A stretch of 14,965 nt of DNA, from positions 1-14,965 of the forward strand of contig VGKZ01000018.1 in assembly GCA_016866815.1 (NCBI GenBank), given 5' to 3'. Position 1 is the stretch's first letter. Every line of letters starts with the position of its first letter. Position numbers and translations under genes: made by a program. The notes under the pieces are model-generated. The model saw only the letters and a list, made by a program, of their open reading frames with translations. It did no database searches and was not told the DNA's origin. Shown here piece by piece: positions 10,516 through 14,965 of the stretch. Source of the stretch: Candidatus Peregrinibacteria bacterium (lineage in GTDB: Bacteria > Patescibacteriota > Gracilibacteria > Peribacterales > Peribacteraceae).

Positions 10516-13308
10516 GTGAGTCGCCATTCACTTGTTATCGGCCTTACCCTGTCTGCCATTCTTGTCGTTGTCGCTTTGCACATGCAACAAGGGCGACGCA
10601 CTCTGACGGCATGTATAGCGATCGCTTTGCCCTGCACAGCGAATGCAGATTGTTGTACGGGTATTTGTTCGGCCGGCATGTGTAGCATGGGGGCTGTGTG
10701 CGGGAACAGAATCATCGAAGCGAATGAGCAGTGTGACGACGGTAATCAACAGCCCGACGATGGTTGCAGTGCAACCTGTCAGCAGGAGTCGGGGTGGCAA
10801 TGCACGGTTGCGGGAAACGTCAGTACTTGCACGCGGCTCTGTGCATCCGCCCCCGCAACAATGTGTGCAACAGCTCTGGCCGGTTGTCCCGCAGGTCAAA
10901 TCTGCAGGATCAGTGGCAATGGTTGTGTGTGCGGTCCACCCGGATCATGTGGCAACGGGACGAAAGAGGGATCTGAGCAGTGCGATGACGGCAACACAAC
11001 GAGCGGTGATGGATGCTCTGCGGCGTGTGAGGATGAGACACCGCCATGCGGTGTAGTCTCATACTCTCCTATGCGGCGGTTCCTCGGTCAGATTTTTCCT
11101 TCACTGATTGCTGCGAATCCGATCTGCGCTCGTTGCTGTGTCACAAATCCAATCCGTTGTATTGAAATGGCATCGAATTCAAACCCGATATATACCTGTG
11201 AGACAACCAACCAGGGGCGCTACGCTGGGCCAGGGGGATGTCCTGGAACTGCACAGGCCAGGTTTGATTTATGCAAGCAGTACTGTGGAGACGGTGATGT
11301 TCTCGATTTTGGTTTGGATGGTATCGATGAAGACGGCGATGGAGATGATGAGGAATGTGATGACGATAACAATGCGAATTTCGATGGTTGTAGTGCATCT
11401 TGTAAAATTGAATGCAGAGCGGATGCAGATTGTCTAGGAGAGCCAACCTTCAACAATCCCGGTTGGAGCTGCCAGAGTGACGATTGCCAGTACTGCACTT
11501 GTCAGAGTTTCAAGTGCATTGGGGGAGTTCGCAGCGTTCCAGGACCAAATTGCAGTGGTATTTCCGGCGGTGCTGGAGGACCGGGTCCTATCGGTGGAGC
11601 AGCAGGTGGTCCCATAGGTGGTGCTACAGGAGGACCTGCAGGCGGTGGACCCGGAGGCCAGACAGGAACCAACGGCGGTACGGGTGGCGGCGGCTCAAGC
11701 ACGGGAAATTCCAGCGGTGGGGCTTCAAGTGGTGGAAATTCCTCGCCCTGCCAAGCGAGTTCCACGACACCGGGACCGACGTTCGGCGGCGGCGGGGGCA
11801 ATCCCTGTTCCAGTTCTGCGGGATCCTTCAGTAGTTGCATTAGTTGGACGACGTTCCTCCAGCTTCAGCAAGGGTGCCGGGACGGTTACGACTACTGCAT
11901 GCTGTGCGCGGGTGGGACGATTCAATGCAACCCGAACGTGCAATATACAACGCAGGCCTGCAATGATGCGAATCAACAATGCTATGCGGCCATCAATGGT
12001 GTTCCTATTTGTCCGAGTTCGACTACGTCACGATCCGGAGCATCGACATCATCTTCCGCTTCATCCTGCCCGAGAGGGGAGGTGATGTGCGGCCCTCAGT
12101 CATTCGTAGTATGCATGTGCGGCACAACCATTTTTGACTTTAACTGTACGTCGAATCAGTGCACGAGGTGTCCTGAGTGCAGATCCTCATCCTCAAGCAG
12201 ATCGAACAGTTCCGGCAGCAGCGGTGTCTCATCCAGTACCATCTTCGCCTTCAATTCCTCCGATGCATCCGACTCCTGTACGGATGATTCCCAGTGCTCT
12301 TCGGGATTGTGCGACAACGGCCGCTGTGCCAGTGAAGCACACACTGTCTGCAACCAGGATCTCTCCTGCACGATGATCGCAGGAGCAGGTCTGAACCAAT
12401 GCGATCCGAAGTTCGGTTGCGGTGAGGATGTCCGCGCGGAATGCGATGGAAACTTCTGCCAGATCATGCCGGGACCGGGCGGACTCTTCTGCTCGAGCGA
12501 TGACGATTGTGCGAATGTCTCTTCGCAACAATCACAGCCCCGTGGCTGCTCCTCCGATCTTGAGTGTTCCATCGGCGTCTGCCGCGACGGCAACTGTCTG
12601 CCCTGCAGAACGGATACCGAATGCATCGCGGGTTCGTGCAAGAACGGCCAGTGCGGCGGCCCCACGCTCGTTGCAGCCACTCCTGTCTGCGGTAACGGCA
12701 TCCTCGATGGCACTGAAGAGTGCGATGACGGAAACCGCCGCGATGGTGACGGATGTTCTTCTCTGTGCTCCATCGAAGGAGTGAAAGCAGCAGCTCCCCG
12801 TTCTGTGTGCGGCAACGGCATCCGCGAAGAAGGGGAGGGATGCGACGCGGGAACCCAGAACAGCAATTCTCCCGGCGCAGTCTGCCGACCCAACTGCGCT
12901 CTCCCGCGCTGCGGTGATTCCATCCGCGATATCAACGAATCCTGCGATGACGGCAACACTATGGACAAGGACGGCTGTGACAGATATTGCAGAACCGAAA
13001 CAAAAGTTCTTGCACAGTCTGAAGTGAATCAAGAAACCATAAACAAAAAACCAGAAACTTCCCAACAACCAAACAGCCAAACAGCCCAACAGCTCATCCA
13101 ATTCCCCTACGCCCAATTCCCAACTCCCTACGCCCAATTCCCAACTCCCTACGCCCAATTCCCTACGCCCCAACCCTATCCCTACGCTTCTCTTCAGCCG
13201 CTGATTCAACAGGCACCACAGACGACGCAGTCCGGTCCTGCTGCAGTCGCGGCGATCGGAGCGGGTGCTGCTGCGGGGTGGAGCTGGATGAGGAGGAGGA
13301 AAAAATAA
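10516..13308 (+). CDS. Large Cys-rich surface protein with DUF4215 repeats and C-terminal membrane anchor
   Basis: The 930-residue protein has an N-terminal hydrophobic segment (about 6-22, VIGLTLSAILVVVALHM), so it is exported or anchored. Cys-rich repeats of the DUF4215/myxococcal type (CGNG...E.CDDGN...DGCS..C) occur at about 62-88, 145-171, 257-296 (expanded with an acidic, possibly Ca-binding DEDGDGDDEECDDD), 725-751, 765-794 (degenerate) and 799-825. Between them are a Gly-rich linker (348-410), Ser-rich linkers (501-518, 557-574) and further Cys clusters such as CSSGLCDNGRC. A Pro/Gln/Tyr linker with PYAQFPT repeats (863-885) leads to a C-terminal hydrophobic stretch AAVAAIGAGAAAGW and a basic tail MRRRKK, typical of a sorted or membrane-held surface protein. 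The start is GTG 10516, the only start in frame after the TAG at 10501. The many cysteines imply disulphides outside the cell. Binding partner unknown. Confidence 0.85.
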   Translation: MSRHSLVIGLTLSAILVVVALHMQQGRRTLTACIAIALPCTANADCCTGICSAGMCSMGAVCGNRIIEANEQCDDGNQQPDDGCSATCQQESGWQCTVAGNVSTCTRLCASAPATMCATALAGCPAGQICRISGNGCVCGPPGSCGNGTKEGSEQCDDGNTTSGDGCSAACEDETPPCGVVSYSPMRRFLGQIFPSLIAANPICARCCVTNPIRCIEMASNSNPIYTCETTNQGRYAGPGGCPGTAQARFDLCKQYCGDGDVLDFGLDGIDEDGDGDDEECDDDNNANFDGCSASCKIECRADADCLGEPTFNNPGWSCQSDDCQYCTCQSFKCIGGVRSVPGPNCSGISGGAGGPGPIGGAAGGPIGGATGGPAGGGPGGQTGTNGGTGGGGSSTGNSSGGASSGGNSSPCQASSTTPGPTFGGGGGNPCSSSAGSFSSCISWTTFLQLQQGCRDGYDYCMLCAGGTIQCNPNVQYTTQACNDANQQCYAAINGVPICPSSTTSRSGASTSSSASSCPRGEVMCGPQSFVVCMCGTTIFDFNCTSNQCTRCPECRSSSSSRSNSSGSSGVSSSTIFAFNSSDASDSCTDDSQCSSGLCDNGRCASEAHTVCNQDLSCTMIAGAGLNQCDPKFGCGEDVRAECDGNFCQIMPGPGGLFCSSDDDCANVSSQQSQPRGCSSDLECSIGVCRDGNCLPCRTDTECIAGSCKNGQCGGPTLVAATPVCGNGILDGTEECDDGNRRDGDGCSSLCSIEGVKAAAPRSVCGNGIREEGEGCDAGTQNSNSPGAVCRPNCALPRCGDSIRDINESCDDGNTMDKDGCDRYCRTETKVLAQSEVNQETINKKPETSQQPNSQTAQQLIQFPYAQFPTPYAQFPTPYAQFPTPQPYPYASLQPLIQQAPQTTQSGPAAVAAIGAGAAAGWSWMRRRKK
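13105..13163 (+). repeat. 21-bp in-frame tandem repeat coding for PYAQFPT
   Basis: CCCTACGCCCAATTCCCAAC plus T is repeated twice exactly (13105-13125, 13126-13146) with a third copy that diverges after CCCTACGCCCAATTCCC (13147-13163). Each 21-bp copy is three 7-bp units, so the coding repeat has the same 7-bp period as the intergenic arrays. It lies in the linker before the C-terminal anchor. Confidence 0.9.
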
Positions 13309-13399
13309 GTCCGTCTTCGCCCTTCGGGCTTCGCCGGGACATCGCGGCGTAGTCCGCTTCGCGGACGAAGCCGGATGGATGAGGAGGAGAAAGCGATAA
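13285..13399 (+). repeat. Hairpin element flanked by a 24-nt direct repeat of the C-terminal tail codons
   Basis: The last eight codons of the surface protein gene (13285-13308, Trp-Met-Arg-Arg-Arg-Lys-Lys-stop) recur at 13376-13399 in another frame, where they would read Trp-Met-Arg-Arg-Arg-Lys-Arg-stop; the first 14 bases are identical and 20 of 24 match. Between them is a 67-bp GC-rich segment with small hairpins: GCCC TTC GGGC (13319-13329), GTCCGC TTC GCGGAC (13352-13366), and GTCC/GGAC at 13309-13312 and 13337-13340. It follows the stop codon and could form a terminator-like structure. The arrangement looks like an inserted element with duplicated flanks. Confidence 0.75.
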
Positions 13400-13523
13400 A
13401 AGATTATTAGACAATATTTATTTAATTACGCAATGCTTTTTTATGAAATCTTAGGTTTTTCAGTACCAAATGCTTGAAGGACCACATTTTGCTCTGTAGG
13501 ATTTTTCGGCTTGTAACCGAGCA
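13400..13523 (+). other. AT-rich spacer before infA, with a candidate promoter
   Basis: This 124-nt gap is much more AT-rich than the rest of the window (GACAATATTTATTTAATTAC at its start) and holds no gene that I recognise. A candidate promoter is TTGCTC (13489-13494) and TGTAAC (13512-13517), 17 nt apart, with TGTAAC ending 6 nt before the GTG at 13524. The hexamers are weak matches, but both spacings are ideal. Confidence 0.4.
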
Positions 13524-13838
13524 GTGTTTGTGGCCAAGGATGTTATTGAACTCATAGGCATTGTCGAGGAATCGTTTCCCAATGCCACGTTCAAAGTCAA
13601 AATCCTCAGCCCTCAGGCAAAGGATCACTCGATCCTCTGCACACTCGCCGGTCGCATGCGCGTGAACCGTGTCCGCATTCTTCCCGGAGACCGGGTGAAG
13701 GTGGAGATGACGCCCTATGACCTCGAGAAGGGACGCATCTGCTACCGCTTCCGCTCCGATCAGAAGATTGACCTGGAAACGGGTCGTGCGATCTCTGCAG
13801 GATTCCCCACAGAAGGGGAAGAGCCCGCAGCGAACTGA
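13524..13838 (+). CDS. infA: Translation initiation factor IF-1, with C-terminal extension
   Basis: IF-1 binds the 30S A site during initiation. The OB-fold is clear: AKDVIELIGIVEESFPNATF, the segment LCTLAGRMRVNRVRILPGDR, and VEMTPYDLEKGRICYRFR, which is nearly the family consensus. Two GTG starts are possible. 13524 (MFVAKDVIEL) agrees with a -10-like box 6 nt upstream; 13530 gives MAKDVIEL, the more usual IF-1 N-terminus. IF-1 is normally about 72 residues; here the reading frame continues about 26 residues past YRFR (SDQKIDLETGRAISAGFPTE and more). The gene restarts the conserved order infA-rpmJ-rpsM-rpsK after the surface protein gene. Confidence 0.93.
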   Translation: MFVAKDVIELIGIVEESFPNATFKVKILSPQAKDHSILCTLAGRMRVNRVRILPGDRVKVEMTPYDLEKGRICYRFRSDQKIDLETGRAISAGFPTEGEEPAAN

Positions 13839-13863
13839 TTTCACCCCACCGCCTCACCTACCC

Positions 13864-14019
13864 ATGAAAGTACGCGCTTCCGTCAAACCGATCAGTAAAG
13901 AAGACCGCCTGGTGATTCGCCGGAGCGGTGTCCGTATAAAGAAGGGCCGCATCCGCGGCGGAAAGAAAGTACGTCGCATCGTTTCCAGCATTCCCAAGCA
14001 CAAACAGCGTCAGGGCTAG
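13864..14019 (+). CDS. rpmJ: 50S ribosomal protein L36, zinc-less form with internal insertion
   Basis: L36 is a tiny protein near the peptidyl transferase region and L16. The ends are unmistakable, MKVRASVKPI at the start and PKHKQRQG at the end, and it lies between infA and rpsM as expected. However it has 51 residues against the usual 37-38, and it has none of the zinc ligands: no cysteine occurs. The central part carries about 13 extra, highly basic residues (RRSGVRIKKGRIRGGKKVRR). It therefore appears to be a C-minus variant in which a basic insert replaces the zinc ribbon. The ATG follows the infA stop by 25 nt without a Shine-Dalgarno sequence. Confidence 0.9.
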   Translation: MKVRASVKPISKEDRLVIRRSGVRIKKGRIRGGKKVRRIVSSIPKHKQRQG

Positions 14020-14033
14020 CATTACCTCACTTT

Positions 14034-14075
14034 CCGTCCGCCTATGCGGACGGTCCGCGCACACGATGTGCGCGG
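14034..14075. repeat. Two adjacent perfect hairpins between rpmJ and rpsM
   Basis: CCGTCCGC CTAT GCGGACGG (14034-14053, 8-bp stem, 4-nt loop) is followed one base later by CCGCGCACA CGA TGTGCGCGG (14055-14075, 9-bp stem, 3-nt loop). Both stems are GC-rich and perfect. No T-run follows, so a classical terminator is not indicated. The first stem shares its GTCCGC...GCGGAC core with the hairpin at 13352-13366, pointing to a dispersed element family. Confidence 0.8.
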
Positions 14076-14091
14076 CTACGATCCTCCGATC

Positions 14092-14168
14092 TTCAACTCC
14101 CAACTTTTCACTCTCCACTCTCAATTCTCAACTTTTCACTCTCCACTCTCAATTCTCAACTTCCCATC
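14092..14168 (+). repeat. 7-bp tandem repeat with 28-bp higher-order period, ending at the rpsM ATG
   Basis: Eleven 7-bp units run without a break up to the start codon at 14169: TTCAACT, CCCAACT, then the four-unit block TTTCACT, CTCCACT, CTCAATT, CTCAACT twice, then TCCCATC. The block copies (14106-14133 and 14134-14161) are identical, giving a 28-bp higher-order repeat. The tract is almost free of G, so the rpsM leader has no Shine-Dalgarno sequence and would be largely unstructured. Confidence 0.92.
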
Positions 14169-14549
14169 ATGCTCCGCATTGCAGGCGTCGTCCTCCCCGG
14201 CCAGAAGAGAATCGAAGTTGCCCTCACCTACATCAAGGGCATCGGTCGTCCGATGAGCAACAGGATTCTCACGGAATTGCGTATCGATCGCGATAAGAAG
14301 GCAGATGCACTCTCCGAGGATGAGTCCGGAAGACTCCGTTCACGCGTTGAGCGTGAGACGGTGGAAGGGGAATTGGGACGCAAAGTGTCCATGGACGTGA
14401 AGCGTCTGCAGGACATAGGCACGTGGCGCGGTATGCGTCACAGAAAGAAGCTTCCCGTTCGCGGACAGACCTCCCGCAGAAACGCCCGCACCAAGCGCGG
14501 TAAGAAGAAGACAGGTCTCTCCGGCCGCACCACGCTCACCAAGACGTAA
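14169..14549 (+). CDS. rpsM: 30S ribosomal protein S13
   Basis: S13 is a 30S head protein that forms bridges to the 50S subunit and contacts P-site tRNA. The 126-residue product begins MLRIAGVVLPGQKRIEVALT, with the helix-two-turn-helix segment TYIKGIGRPMSN, and ends in the basic part DIGTWRGMRHRKKLPVRGQT and RRNARTKRGKKK. Length is slightly above the usual ~118-125. It starts the alpha-operon-type cluster (S13, S11). The ATG abuts the 7-bp repeat array directly. Confidence 0.97.
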   Translation: MLRIAGVVLPGQKRIEVALTYIKGIGRPMSNRILTELRIDRDKKADALSEDESGRLRSRVERETVEGELGRKVSMDVKRLQDIGTWRGMRHRKKLPVRGQTSRRNARTKRGKKKTGLSGRTTLTKT

Positions 14550-14577
14550 ACCATTTGTATTTGCATTCTCTTCTGTG

Positions 14578-14965
14578 ATGTCCGACACCCCTGAAAAAGC
14601 AAAGGCAGACTCCAAGGCAGCAGAGACCGCAGAGGTCATCGAGCCCAAGGTCCGTAAGAAGAAGATCAAGAAAGCGGTCCCCAAGGCCCGCGTTTGCATC
14701 TTTGCCGGAGAGAACAACACCATTGTCACGTTCACCGATTTCGACGGCAACAAACTAGGAGGCAGCAGCAGCGGTACCTGCGGTTTCAAGGGGACGCGCA
14801 AATCCACTCCGTACGCAGCAAAAGTCGCTGCGGAAACCGCATCACAGAACGTCTCCGGTTTCGGTATCGAATCGGTGCAGGTGGAAATCCGGGGCCTCGG
14901 TCCCGGTCGTGAGCAGGCACTCCGTGGTTTGCAGGCTGCCGGTCTCAATCTCGACGCGATCATTG
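14578..14965 (+). CDS. rpsK: 30S ribosomal protein S11, truncated by the window end
   Basis: S11 lines the 30S platform near the E site and the 3' end of 16S rRNA. The reading frame from ATG 14578 runs 129 codons to the window end with no stop. The core is clear: ENNTIVTFTDFDGNKLGG, GFKGTRKSTPYAAKVAAE and GLGPGREQALRGLQAAGL. The N-terminus is about 20 residues longer than in E. coli, with an acidic/Ala-rich start (MSDTPEKAKADSKAAETAEV) before the usual basic VRKKKIKK. A GTG at 14575 lies directly before the ATG in frame. A weak CATTCT lies 8 nt before the ATG; no Shine-Dalgarno sequence is present. The missing end should contain the family's DVTPIPHNGCRP motif. Confidence 0.96.
   Translation, partial: MSDTPEKAKADSKAAETAEVIEPKVRKKKIKKAVPKARVCIFAGENNTIVTFTDFDGNKLGGSSSGTCGFKGTRKSTPYAAKVAAETASQNVSGFGIESVQVEIRGLGPGREQALRGLQAAGLNLDAII

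Noticed and set aside
11502..11840. Minus-strand Pro-rich frame (PPVPPLVPVWPPGPPPAGPP)
   Set aside because: Complement of the Gly-rich linker codons; Gly GGN read backwards gives Pro.
12156..12968. Minus-strand frame opposite the surface protein (270 residues)
   Set aside because: The plus frame has ordered Cys repeats and anchor; the antisense frame has none and its reading follows from Cys/Gly codon bias.
13422..13844. Minus-strand frame across the infA region (140 residues)
   Set aside because: Antisense to a clear IF-1 gene, no recognisable domain.
14020..14168. tRNA or other structured RNA gene between rpmJ and rpsM
   Set aside because: The two hairpins do not form a cloverleaf, and there is no anticodon arm or T-loop sequence; the rest is tandem repeat.

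Overview
This window is a bacterial ribosomal-protein (spc-type) operon followed by the start of the alpha operon. The order is rplP end, rpmC, rpsQ, rplN, rplX, rplE, rpsN, rpsH, rplF, rplR, rpsE, rplO, secY, adk, map, infA, rpmJ, rpsM, rpsK (cut by the window end). rpmD (L30) is missing between rpsE and rplO. That absence, together with the four-helix-bundle (23S-IVS) gene, the PALSLSKG-type repeat and the large Cys-rich DUF4215 surface protein, suggests a Candidate Phyla Radiation (Patescibacteria) genome. My best guess, from gene content and fairly high GC, is Peregrinibacteria/Peribacteria. The phylum is an inference; the operon identity is not in doubt.

Layout. 1-4291 is a tight run of r-protein genes from L29 to S5, with ATGA and TAATG overlaps at the beginning. 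4292-6433 sits where L30 would be: a DJ-1/PfpI-family gene on + and a convergent SLH+CAP secreted protein on -. 6446-8308 holds L15 and SecY. 8309-8910 holds a four-helix-bundle gene on -, bracketed by 9-bp repeat arrays in opposite orientations. 8911-10316 holds adenylate kinase and methionine aminopeptidase. 10516-13308 is a 930-residue Cys-rich surface protein inserted before infA. 13524-14965 holds IF-1, an unusual zinc-less L36, S13 and S11.

The core genes make the ribosome and the SecY channel and mature new proteins (Map). The CAP/SLH protein and the 930-residue protein are predicted SecY clients at the cell surface, and both carry signal or membrane segments.

Two patterns stand out. 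First, most sizeable intergenic gaps contain short tandem repeats with a 7- or 9-bp period, often running right up to a start codon, and one such tract seems to have been captured as coding sequence in the surface protein. Second, I see no correctly spaced Shine-Dalgarno sequence before any gene, while several genes have a -10-like hexamer ending 6 or 7 nt before the start codon, which suggests leaderless mRNAs. Other points are a hairpin element with a duplicated C-terminal-tail sequence on each side, and palindromic REP-like elements.
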